A DNA stretch of 64,000 nt from the NCBI RefSeq assembly GCF_011193355.1, contig NZ_CP049780.1, forward strand, positions 7,222,634 to 7,286,633, written 5' to 3'. This stretch comes from Streptomyces sp. JB150. Lineage in GTDB: Bacteria; Actinomycetota; Actinomycetes; Streptomycetales; Streptomycetaceae. Position numbers and translations under genes: made by a program. Shown here piece by piece: positions 8,755-16,889 of this stretch. How positions within the stretch are numbered: position 1 is the first letter of the stretch; each line of letters begins with the position of its first letter. The notes under the pieces were generated by a model that worked only from the letters and a program-made list of their open reading frames with translations, ran no database searches and was not told where the DNA came from.

Positions 8755-9683
8755 TGGCATCCCCCCACCTTGCACCCGGACACCCCGCACCTGGCCACCT
8801 TCCACCCGGCCACCCGGCACACGACCGCCCCACCCCCGGCCGCCTGGCCCACGACCACCCCGCACCCGGCCACGGAGCGGGCGGCGGCCTGGCGGAGGCA
8901 GCGGAGGTCGTGCTGCCCGCACTGGCCCTCCTGGCCTGCGCGGCGGCCTACCTGTGGCTGGTCCACCGGGCCCGCCGCCGCAACCCCGTCCGGGGCTGGA
9001 GCCGCCGGCGCACCGCGAGTTTCCTCACCGGCCTGGCGCTGCTGGCCGTGGCCCTGCTGCCCCCGACGGCCACGGCCGCGCACGACGACTTCCGGGCGCA
9101 CATGGTCCAGCACCTGCTGATCGGCATGTACGCCCCGCTGGCCCTGGTGCTCGCCGCCCCGGTCACCCTGCTGCTGCGCACGCTGCCGGCCGCCCGCGCC
9201 CGGCGTGTCACCACGGTGCTGCACAGCCGCCCCGCGCGGCTGCTCGCCCACCCGGCCGTCGCCCTCACCCTGTCCGTCGGCACCCTCGCCACGCTCTACT
9301 TCACCCCCCTTTACACCACCGCCACGGCCTCACCGCCCGGCCACTGGCTGCTGCACGTCCACTTCCTCCTGGCCGGCTGCCTGTTCGCCTACGTCATCGC
9401 CGGCGTCGACCCCGCCCCGTCCCGCCCCGGCGTACGCACCCGTCTCGTCTACGTCGGCATCGCGATCGCCGCCCACGCCGTCGTCGCCCAGCTGATCTAC
9501 GGCGGCTTCTGGACAGACATCGACGCCCCCGCCCACGAGATCCGGACAGGCGGGGAGATCATGTACTACGGCGGTGACATCGCCGAACTCCTCCTCGCCG
9601 GCGCCCTGTTCGCCACCTGGCGCCCACAGCCCCGCCCCGCGCCCCCGGAGCGTGCGCCGGCGCCCCGCACCGGCTACGCGTGA
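8754..9683 (+). CDS. Cytochrome c oxidase assembly factor, CtaG (caa3-type) family
   Basis: A 309-aa polytopic membrane protein with about seven helices. The CtaG signature HMVQHLLIGMYAPLAL lies near residue 117, and a second His-rich helix HWLLHVHFLLAGCLFAY near residue 200. Family members help insert copper into caa3 oxidase. The first ~45 residues are an unusual Pro/Gly/His-rich repeat (PGHPAPGH-like units), which could be a cytoplasmic metal-binding tail; a later in-frame start would remove it, but the coupled ATG at 8754 supports the long form. The 3' end overlaps the convergent SWIM gene by 10 bp. Confidence 0.87.
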   Translation: MASPHLAPGHPAPGHLPPGHPAHDRPTPGRLAHDHPAPGHGAGGGLAEAAEVVLPALALLACAAAYLWLVHRARRRNPVRGWSRRRTASFLTGLALLAVALLPPTATAAHDDFRAHMVQHLLIGMYAPLALVLAAPVTLLLRTLPAARARRVTTVLHSRPARLLAHPAVALTLSVGTLATLYFTPLYTTATASPPGHWLLHVHFLLAGCLFAYVIAGVDPAPSRPGVRTRLVYVGIAIAAHAVVAQLIYGGFWTDIDAPAHEIRTGGEIMYYGGDIAELLLAGALFATWRPQPRPAPPERAPAPRTGYA

Positions 9684-11491
9684 GTGGCGGCGGCCACCCG
9701 GTCCGCGGTGGCCCCCCACGCCTGCGCGCACAGCGCCTTCTCGACCGTGTCCGTGTAGACGGCTGCGGCGAGCCAGGCGCGGGCGAACGGTGCGCTGTCG
9801 GAGGGGAGGAGACGCCCGAAGGCGTCACGGGAGCGGTGGGCGGCGGTGGCGTGCAGGTCGTCGAGGAGACCGCCTGCCGTGGCGAGGCCGAGCCGGCGCA
9901 GCCGCGCGCCGTCCGCGGCATCCCCGTGGGAGAAGGCGAGGACACGACGGCCTCCGGAGACCGCCTGGTGGACGCGGCGGCGCAGCAGGTGCAGCGGGGC
10001 CTCGTCCGCGGCGGGGAGGACCACGGGCGGGGCCGGGGCCGCGTCGGCGGGCAGGTCCGCGTGCTGGAGACGGTCCAGGCCGGCGTCGACGTGGGCGGTC
10101 GGATCGGTGGGGTGCTCGACGGCGAGCAGCAGGGCCCGGGGGAGTGGCCCCCGGGCCAGCCGGGCCACGACGCGGAGCCGGCTGCCCCGGGCGGCGGCGA
10201 GCAGGCGCAGGTTGTCGCGGCAGGGGAGCGCGGGATCGTCGTGGCCCGTCACCAGCCGCAGGGCTACGCCCGCGCAGTCGGCCAGCAGGCAGTCGCCCGC
10301 GGTCTCCCGGACCGCCCCAAGGACGGTCACCTCCAGGAACAGCAGGTCCCGTGCGCCGTCGAGCGTCTGGGCGACCTGCTCGGCGGCGGGTACGGCCCAC
10401 AGCCGGTCCAGCGGCTCGGCGCGCCAATGCGCTCCGGCCGCGCGGACCGCCCGTACCGCGGCCCCCGCGCCGAGGCGGCCGGTCGGCGAGACGGTCGCAC
10501 CGGACACGGCCAGGCCCGCCCGCGACAGTTCCCGGTGCGTCAGCGCGGTGTCGCCGATGCGTACGGTCCGGTCGGCGGCGCCGGTCGCCCGGGCGGGCCC
10601 GCCGGGTGCCACGTCCGACACCGAGTACAGACGGCCGTCGGCGTCGGCGGTCCACGTGACCGCGCCCGCGTAGCCCGTCGCCGTCAGGACCGGCTCCGAG
10701 AACAGGCCGTACAGCCGCAGCGAGCCGTCCGGGCGGTACGGCTGCCGGACCGTGCCGCGCAGTGCGCCCAGGTCCTCGCCCGTGGCGTCCGGGAGGCGGT
10801 GGGTGACACCGAGCGTGCCGGCCAGCGCGGCGACGAGGTCGGCCAGGCGGTATGCGGGGTCGGCGGAGCGGGCCGCGCGCACCCCGGTCACCACGGAGAC
10901 CGCGGCGGCGGAGAGCCGGGGCAGGCCGGCGAGACGGGCGGTGTGCGCGGCGCGCAGCAGCTCCGCCTGGAGCACGGCGCCGGCACCGTCCGTGCCGGCT
11001 TCCAGGACGGCGGCCGTCGCGGCGTGCACCGCTGCGGCGGCGGCGCGCTGGTCCTCGGTGGCCGACTCGGGCTCCGGGCGCCCGGTGCGCCCAGCCGCCC
11101 CGTCCGGCTGTCCCGAGCGCGGCGGCGCCTCCGGCTCCGATCCCGTCGCGCGCGGCTCGTTCCCGGCCTCGGCGGGTTCGGCGGGTTCGGCTGCCGGGGG
11201 ATGCTCGGCGACCGGCGCGGCGCAGGCCGCCGCCGCGCGGTGCAGACAGTCGGGGGCGAGCAGACAACCGCAGCGGATCGCGTCCGCGCTGGACACCGCC
11301 CCGCCGGACAGGTGCAGGACGACGTCCGTCTCGTCGTCGACGGCGATCCGTACGAGGTCGCCCGCACGGACCACCGGGCGGGCCGCGAGCTTGGCGACAC
11401 CGGCGTCCAGCCGCTTGCGCAGGCGCGGCGAGAGCGCCTCGACGAGTTCGGCGGTGACGGACGGGGCGACCGGAGGCAGATCCGGGCTCAT
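9674..11491 (-). CDS. SWIM zinc-finger protein
   Basis: A 605-aa protein, last gene of the leftward five-gene operon. A SWIM-type CxCx5CxH zinc site is visible at residues 74-84 (CGCLLAPDCLH). It is followed by a Pro/Glu/Ala-rich linker (about 92-140) and a long helical region without catalytic motifs. SWIM fingers bind DNA or proteins. Its ATG overlaps the stop of the DUF5682-VWA gene by 4 bp (ATGA), so the two are co-translated. In this operon it is probably a substrate- or nucleic-acid-recognition subunit working with the MoxR/VWA pair; that role is inference from context. Confidence 0.85.
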   Translation of the reverse strand: MSPDLPPVAPSVTAELVEALSPRLRKRLDAGVAKLAARPVVRAGDLVRIAVDDETDVVLHLSGGAVSSADAIRCGCLLAPDCLHRAAAACAAPVAEHPPAAEPAEPAEAGNEPRATGSEPEAPPRSGQPDGAAGRTGRPEPESATEDQRAAAAAVHAATAAVLEAGTDGAGAVLQAELLRAAHTARLAGLPRLSAAAVSVVTGVRAARSADPAYRLADLVAALAGTLGVTHRLPDATGEDLGALRGTVRQPYRPDGSLRLYGLFSEPVLTATGYAGAVTWTADADGRLYSVSDVAPGGPARATGAADRTVRIGDTALTHRELSRAGLAVSGATVSPTGRLGAGAAVRAVRAAGAHWRAEPLDRLWAVPAAEQVAQTLDGARDLLFLEVTVLGAVRETAGDCLLADCAGVALRLVTGHDDPALPCRDNLRLLAAARGSRLRVVARLARGPLPRALLLAVEHPTDPTAHVDAGLDRLQHADLPADAAPAPPVVLPAADEAPLHLLRRRVHQAVSGGRRVLAFSHGDAADGARLRRLGLATAGGLLDDLHATAAHRSRDAFGRLLPSDSAPFARAWLAAAVYTDTVEKALCAQAWGATADRVAAATHA

Positions 11492-14400
11492 GCGATCTTC
11501 TCCCCTACCCAGCGGGCGAGTTCGAGCGGACTGAGAGCGGCGACGGGCATCCCCGCGGCGACGAGCTGACCGGCGACCCCGGTGGAGTAGCGGGGCCGGC
11601 CCGTGTCGTCCAGGCTGGCGCAGCCCAGGACATGGCAGCCGGCCGAGACCAGCGCGCGCACCTCGGCGAGCAGACCGCCGAGCGGATAGCCCTCCTCGAA
11701 GTCGCTGACGACCACGACGAGGGTGCGCGACGGCACGGTGACCAGCTCACGCGCGTGCCGCAGCCCGGCCGCGATGTGCGTACCACCGCCCACGCTCACC
11801 TCCAGCAGCAGCGACAGCGGATCGTCCACGTGCCCGGTGAGGTCGATGACCTCCGTGGAGAACGCCAGGAAGTGGGTGGACAGCGTCGGCACGCCCGCCA
11901 GCACCGAGGCGGTCAGCGCGGCCCACACCGTGGACGCCTCCATGGACCCCGACACGTCGGTGACCAGGATCAGCCGCCAGTCGGCGCTCCGGCGCGCCCG
12001 GGTGCGGAAGACGGGCCGCTCGGGGATCACCCGGACCGTGCCGTCCGGGGCGCGGCGCGCGGTCGCCAGGTTGGCCCGCAGGGTGCGGGGCAGGTCAAGG
12101 CCGCCGCCGGGCCGCCGGCTGGGGCGGGGGAGGGCCGTGCCGTGCAGGGCGGGGCGCAGACGGGTGGCCAGTTGCCGGGTCAGCGCGTCGACCAGGCGCC
12201 GGACGAGCGGGCGCAGCGCGGCCAGCCGGGCCTCCGGCAGCCCGCCCGCGTGGTGCAGCACGGTCCGCAGCAGGTCCACCGAGGGCCGCACGCTGTCCGC
12301 GTCCAGCTCGGCGAGCACGTCCCGGCGGCCCGTCGCGGCGGCCGCGGCCAGCACCTCTTCGCGGATGCCCGGCCCGAACAGCGCGGCCAGCTCCTCGGAC
12401 CACTCCCGCACGCCGGGATACGGTGCCTCCCGCCCGCCGCCGCTTCCCCGGCCCGTCAGGTCCCCGCGGCTGCCCTCACCGCGTCCGCTGCCGTACAGCT
12501 CGTCCAGCGCGGTCGCCAGCGGCGCCAGGGACGCCGGGAGCCGTTCCGTACGGCGGCCGAGGAGCAGGCGCCAGCGGTCGGCGGGGGCGACGTGGTGATC
12601 GTCGGTTCGGGGTGCGGCCGGGAGAGCGGCGCCGGCGTCGGCCGTCGCGCCGGCCGGCGGAACGGTGCCGCCGGGCGCGGCGCTTGCTGCCGGCTTGCCG
12701 GCCCCGGCCGGGGCGGCGGTCCGTGCCGGGGCGGTGTCCCCCGTCGGGTGGCTGTTCGGTGTCGGCTCGTCCCCTGCCGGGCGGCCGTCCTCTGCCGGGC
12801 CGCCGTTCCCTGCCGGGTCTACGTCCCCTGTCGGATGGCCGTTCGCTGCAGGGCGGCTGTCCTCTGCCGAGCCGCCGTCCCCCACCAGGCCGCCGTCCCC
12901 CACCAGGCCGCTGTCCCCCACCAGGCCGCCGTCCCCCTCCGGGCCGGCGCTCGGCGTGGGCAGGAGGCCCAGTGACCGCAGGGTTTCGCGCGCCGCGAAG
13001 TCCGCCTGGGTCCACAGCGCGAGCGCCGCCGGGTCGACGCCGTGCGTGTCGGTGACCCGCTGGGTGTCGAGGCGCTGCTCCACGGCGGCCAGGAGCCGGT
13101 CGCGGGCCGCGGGGCTGAGGGTGTCGAAGCCGCCGCGCAGCGCGGGGAGCCGGTCGAGGAAGGCCCGGTCGGGCAGCTCGGACACCCGGGCGAGCAGCGG
13201 CTCCAGCGCGGGCGCCGCCGCCTCCAGCAGCGGACCCGCGGCGGTCAGCAGTCCGCCGAGCCGGGCGGTGAGCGCGGCGCGGGAGTCGGGGTCGGTGGCC
13301 CCGTCGACCCAGGAGGCCACCCGGTCGCCGAAGGCCCGCGCGTCCTCCTGCCCGAGCAGCACGCGTACGGCACCGGCGGCACCGCGCATCAGCGGGGAGC
13401 CGTCGGCGGCCAGGCGGGCCAGGGCGTCGGCGAGCCGGATACCGCCCGGCACGTCCGCCCGGTGGGCCAGTTCGAGCAGGGCGCGGGCGTCGGCGGGGTC
13501 CTCGGACCCGGTCAGCCCGTCCACCTGCCGTACCGCCGCGGCCGTCAGCAGCTCGGCGACGGCGGTCACCCTCGCCACCCGGTGCGCCTCGGAGTCCAGC
13601 CCGGGAACGTGCCCGGCCCGCAGCCGGTCCAGGAGGGCCAGCGCGGCCAGCAGCTCCGGCAGGGTACCGGCCTGGGGCAGGACGTCCGCGACCTCGTCGA
13701 GCCGCTCGTCCGCCAGTCCGGGCAGGCCGCACTCCGCCGCCTGCCCGAGTCCCGCGACAGCCTGCGCGGCCGTCGGTCCGCCCTCGTCCCGCTCGGCGCG
13801 CCACCGCTCCCGCAGGACCCCTTCGGCGGCCTGCGCGGCGGTCACCCCGCGCACGCCGGCCGCGGTCAGCATGGCCGCAGTGGCGGGCGTCCACCGCACC
13901 ACCCAGCGGGTGGTCAGCGCCTCGGTGCCGCCCGCGCCGACGACCTCCTTGGCCTCCCCGTACGGCACTCCGCACACCGTCAGCCGGCGCAGCAGCAGCT
14001 CCCGGCTCCGGTCGAGGCCGGAGCGCAGCGGATCCAGCCGCAGGTCGCGCGAGGTGCCGGAACCGCCCGTCTCCGGACCGGGCAGGCCCAGCCGCGCCAC
14101 CTCCGCCTCGACCGCCGGGGCGAGACCGCTGCGCGGCGCCTGCGGGGCGGGGCGCCCGCTGCGCGTGCCGACGAGCACCCGCTCCATCGCCCGCGCGACC
14201 GCCCGGCCGCGCCCGTACGGCTCGCCCTGCGCGAGTACCGTCTGCACCGCCTCGACCAGCTCACCGCGGCCCGCCGCGGGCAGGCCGCGTAGCCGGGCCA
14301 GGTCCGAGGCGAGCCGGCTGATCTCGCGCGCGTCGGCGGGGCCCGAGGGGTGGCCGAGGGCGCGCAGTTCGGCGCAGACGCGGACGGCCGCCCGCGTCAG

Positions 14401-15435
14401 CGCCTCCTCCAGCGCCGCCGGATCGCCGGCCGCGCGCAGGACCATGTCCTGCCACTCCGGGTCCCGGATGCCGGCCGGATAGCCGGACCGCTCGTCGAGG
14501 AGGGCGTACGTGTACGGGATCAGCGAGGTCGTCCAGGCGGCACCGGTGCCCGCGGCGTCCTGCCGTGCGACCGCCGGGGAGGAATCGGTGTCCGTAGCCT
14601 CCCGCCGCACGGCCGCCGGAGCGGAATCAGTGCCCGCGGCGTCCCGTCGTACGACCCCCGCACCGGATCCGTCACTTCCGGTGTCCTGTCCCACCAGCGC
14701 CGGAGCGTGGAACGCACCGACCACCACGGCCGCCCGCTCGCCCCGTGCCGTCGCCTCGGCGAGCCGGTCCCGCATCCACTGCTCGCGCCGCAGGTCCAGC
14801 TCCGGCACCCCGCCGGAGGCGATCGCGTCCTCGCGCAGCGCCCACCCGGTGAGCAGGGCCGCCCGGCGCAGCGCCTCCGGCGGGGAGCCGGGAGCCGTGG
14901 CCTCCACGAGCCGGTCCCACAGGTCGTCCCCGGGACGCCCCGTCAGCCGGGCCCGCAGCGCGGTGCCCAGACCGGGGCCGCCGGGATGGCGCCCCGCGGT
15001 CGGCCGCCCCTCACGCCACGCGCGGTCGGCGAGCGGCAGATCGCAGGCGACCACCGGCACCCCGTGCCGGGCGGCCCAGCGCACGGCGGCCAGCTCGGGC
15101 GAGAAGTCGGCGAACGGGTAGAACGCCGGCCCCTCAGCGCCGCCGCCGTCGCCGGGCGCGGCGGCCAGGGCGACCGGGGCCCGCGTCTGCGCGTGCCCCA
15201 GCCAGGGCAGCCACTCCTGCATCTCGGCGGGCAGTTCGACGAGCAGCACGTCCGGCTTCGCCGCGTCCAGCAGCGCCGGCACGGCGGCGGCCAGGGAGGG
15301 CGCGTGGTGCCGTACGCCGATGAGGCAGGGCGCGGACGGGGAGGTGAGCGCGGCGAGCGCCTCGTCGGGCGAGAGGCGCGCACCGCCGGGAGAGGGCGCG
15401 CCGGTCGCGGCGGCGGGCCTGGGGGACAGGGACAC
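11488..15435 (-). CDS. DUF5682 protein fused to a C-terminal VWA domain
   Basis: A 1315-aa protein. The N-terminus (about 30-130) has the DUF5682 signature GVRHHAPSLAAAVPALL then DVLLVELPAEMQEWL. The last ~190 residues are a von Willebrand A domain with the metal-ion-dependent adhesion motif DVSGSM near residue 1160 and a downstream VVVVSDFEEG strand. Between them lie a long helical region and a Gly/Asp/Pro-rich linker with 18-bp repeats (12872-12943); a second in-frame repeat lies at about 14520-14690. GTG at 15435 is chosen: GGAGG lies 9 nt upstream and it follows the MoxR stop by 5 nt. VWA proteins act as adaptors for MoxR AAA+ ATPases (RavA-ViaA, CbbQ-CbbO), so this is the likely partner of the preceding gene. 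Confidence 0.87.
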   Translation of the reverse strand: MSLSPRPAAATGAPSPGGARLSPDEALAALTSPSAPCLIGVRHHAPSLAAAVPALLDAAKPDVLLVELPAEMQEWLPWLGHAQTRAPVALAAAPGDGGGAEGPAFYPFADFSPELAAVRWAARHGVPVVACDLPLADRAWREGRPTAGRHPGGPGLGTALRARLTGRPGDDLWDRLVEATAPGSPPEALRRAALLTGWALREDAIASGGVPELDLRREQWMRDRLAEATARGERAAVVVGAFHAPALVGQDTGSDGSGAGVVRRDAAGTDSAPAAVRREATDTDSSPAVARQDAAGTGAAWTTSLIPYTYALLDERSGYPAGIRDPEWQDMVLRAAGDPAALEEALTRAAVRVCAELRALGHPSGPADAREISRLASDLARLRGLPAAGRGELVEAVQTVLAQGEPYGRGRAVARAMERVLVGTRSGRPAPQAPRSGLAPAVEAEVARLGLPGPETGGSGTSRDLRLDPLRSGLDRSRELLLRRLTVCGVPYGEAKEVVGAGGTEALTTRWVVRWTPATAAMLTAAGVRGVTAAQAAEGVLRERWRAERDEGGPTAAQAVAGLGQAAECGLPGLADERLDEVADVLPQAGTLPELLAALALLDRLRAGHVPGLDSEAHRVARVTAVAELLTAAAVRQVDGLTGSEDPADARALLELAHRADVPGGIRLADALARLAADGSPLMRGAAGAVRVLLGQEDARAFGDRVASWVDGATDPDSRAALTARLGGLLTAAGPLLEAAAPALEPLLARVSELPDRAFLDRLPALRGGFDTLSPAARDRLLAAVEQRLDTQRVTDTHGVDPAALALWTQADFAARETLRSLGLLPTPSAGPEGDGGLVGDSGLVGDGGLVGDGGSAEDSRPAANGHPTGDVDPAGNGGPAEDGRPAGDEPTPNSHPTGDTAPARTAAPAGAGKPAASAAPGGTVPPAGATADAGAALPAAPRTDDHHVAPADRWRLLLGRRTERLPASLAPLATALDELYGSGRGEGSRGDLTGRGSGGGREAPYPGVREWSEELAALFGPGIREEVLAAAAATGRRDVLAELDADSVRPSVDLLRTVLHHAGGLPEARLAALRPLVRRLVDALTRQLATRLRPALHGTALPRPSRRPGGGLDLPRTLRANLATARRAPDGTVRVIPERPVFRTRARRSADWRLILVTDVSGSMEASTVWAALTASVLAGVPTLSTHFLAFSTEVIDLTGHVDDPLSLLLEVSVGGGTHIAAGLRHARELVTVPSRTLVVVVSDFEEGYPLGGLLAEVRALVSAGCHVLGCASLDDTGRPRYSTGVAGQLVAAGMPVAALSPLELARWVGEKIA
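12872..12943. repeat. In-frame 18-bp minisatellite in the DUF5682-VWA linker
   Basis: Three nearly identical 18-bp units (12872, 12890, 12908) plus a diverged fourth. They encode a hexapeptide repeat of the form GGLVGD. The unit is a multiple of three, so copy-number change would only alter linker length. Confidence 0.85.
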
Positions 15436-15440
15436 GGTGC

Positions 15441-16889
15441 TCAGCCCTCCAGGACCGTACGCAGGTCCCACAGGGTGCGCCAGGTGGCGGAACCCTGCTC
15501 GGCGCGGCGCCGCACCGGACCGTCCCAGTAGCCGCGCAGCCGGGCGGCGTCCGCGGGGTCGTCCTTGCGGACCACGCCCAGCAGATGCCCCGGCAGCAGG
15601 CCGAGCACGTCACGGTCGCCCGGGAAGTACGCCGCCGCCAGCGCGAGCGCCCCGGCGACCGAGACGGCCTCCGCGGTGCTCATCACCGTGGACGGCCGCT
15701 CCACCTCCCAGCCCTCCGCCGAGCGGCCCTCCCGCAGGTCCCGGAAGGCGGTGACCAGAGCCTCCAGGACGGCGTCGTCGACCTGGAACGGCGCCCCGGC
15801 GCGCGCCACGGAGGCCTGCGCCTGGCCGCGCACCAGCGCGATCTCCGCGTCGATGTCCCCGATGGGGCCGACCGTCTCGAAGTTGAAGCGGCGCTTGAGG
15901 GCCGCGGACATCTCGGAGACGCCCTTGTCGCGCAGGTTGGCGGTGGCGATGAGGTTGAAGCCGGGCGCCGCGTGCGCCAGGGCGTCCTCGGTGCCCGCCA
16001 GTTCGGGCACCGCGATCCGCCGCTCGGAGAGCAACGACACCAGGGAGTCCTGCACTTCGGGCAGGCAGCGCGTGACCTCCTCGACGCGGGCGATGGCGCC
16101 CCGCGACATCGCGGTCAGGACGGGGGAGGGCACGAGCGCTTTCCGGCTCGGGCCCTGCGCCAGCAACAGGGCGTAGTTCCAGCCGTACTTGAGCTGGTCC
16201 TCGGTCGTTCCCGCCGTCCCCTGCACCACCAGGCCGCTGGTGCCGCACACCGCGGCGGACAGCAGCTCCGACAGCATCGACTTGGCCGTGCCGGGCTCGC
16301 CGACGAGCAGCAGACCGCGCTCCCCGGCGAGCGTCACCACGCACCGCTCGACCAGCGCCCGGTCACCGACGAACTTCCCCTCGACCACCAGCCGGCGCGG
16401 CACGCCGTCCGGCACCTGCGCGTCGTCCAGCAGCTTCAGGGCCTGCCCGTCGCTGCCCATGACGAACGTGACGACCGCGCGGGGCGTGAGCCGCCACGCG
16501 GGCGGACGCGGCCCGTCGTCGTACGCGGCGAGGAAGGCCAGCTCGGTCGCGTACCGGTCCTCGGGCGGGACGATCTGACGGGACGGGGACGGGGACGGGG
16601 ACGGGGCCGGGGCGGGGGAGAGGGTGGTGGTCATCGGCTGGGGTTCTTCCGGACGCGGGTGGACGGAGGTCGGGTGCGGAGGGCTGTCGGCCGGCCGTGG
16701 CGGGCCCTCAGCCGCACGTGAGCGGGCGGCCGTCGGCGATCGACCGGTGGCGGCCGACGGCTGGTCGACGGCCGCCACCGGCGAGTCGGCGGTGACCGCA
16801 GGTGACTGATCGGCGGTGACCGCAGGTGACTGGTAGGCGGTGACCGCAGGTGACTGGGGAGCGGCCGGAGGCCGGTCGGTCGCGGTCAC
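15441..16889 (-). CDS. MoxR-type AAA+ ATPase
   Basis: AAA+ ATPase of the MoxR clade. With the GTG at 16889 it has 482 residues: a low-complexity N-terminus (1-100), Walker A GEPGTAKS (197-204), a Walker B-region strand ending ARVEEV, sensor-1-like LIATANLRDKG and an ALKRRFNFE arginine-finger segment. The GTG at 16889 overlaps the upstream stop by 4 bp and has AAGGGA 8 nt upstream, so coupled initiation is plausible. A second start, ATG at 16634, would drop the first 85 residues, which include three 24-bp repeats and have weaker codon bias. MoxR ATPases act with VWA adaptors as metal-insertion or remodelling chaperones. This one probably powers the complex encoded by the operon. Confidence 0.9.
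   Translation of the reverse strand: MTATDRPPAAPQSPAVTAYQSPAVTADQSPAVTADSPVAAVDQPSAATGRSPTAARSRAAEGPPRPADSPPHPTSVHPRPEEPQPMTTTLSPAPAPSPSPSPSRQIVPPEDRYATELAFLAAYDDGPRPPAWRLTPRAVVTFVMGSDGQALKLLDDAQVPDGVPRRLVVEGKFVGDRALVERCVVTLAGERGLLLVGEPGTAKSMLSELLSAAVCGTSGLVVQGTAGTTEDQLKYGWNYALLLAQGPSRKALVPSPVLTAMSRGAIARVEEVTRCLPEVQDSLVSLLSERRIAVPELAGTEDALAHAAPGFNLIATANLRDKGVSEMSAALKRRFNFETVGPIGDIDAEIALVRGQAQASVARAGAPFQVDDAVLEALVTAFRDLREGRSAEGWEVERPSTVMSTAEAVSVAGALALAAAYFPGDRDVLGLLPGHLLGVVRKDDPADAARLRGYWDGPVRRRAEQGSATWRTLWDLRTVLEG
16789..16860. repeat. Three 24-bp tandem repeats at the 5' end of the MoxR frame
   Basis: Units at 16789, 16813 and 16837 are nearly identical and contain GGTGACCGCAGGTGACTG. In the MoxR frame they encode an octapeptide like SPAVTADQ. 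Codon bias is weaker here than in the rest of the gene, so this may be either a real N-terminal extension or untranslated spacer before ATG 16634. Confidence 0.85.
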
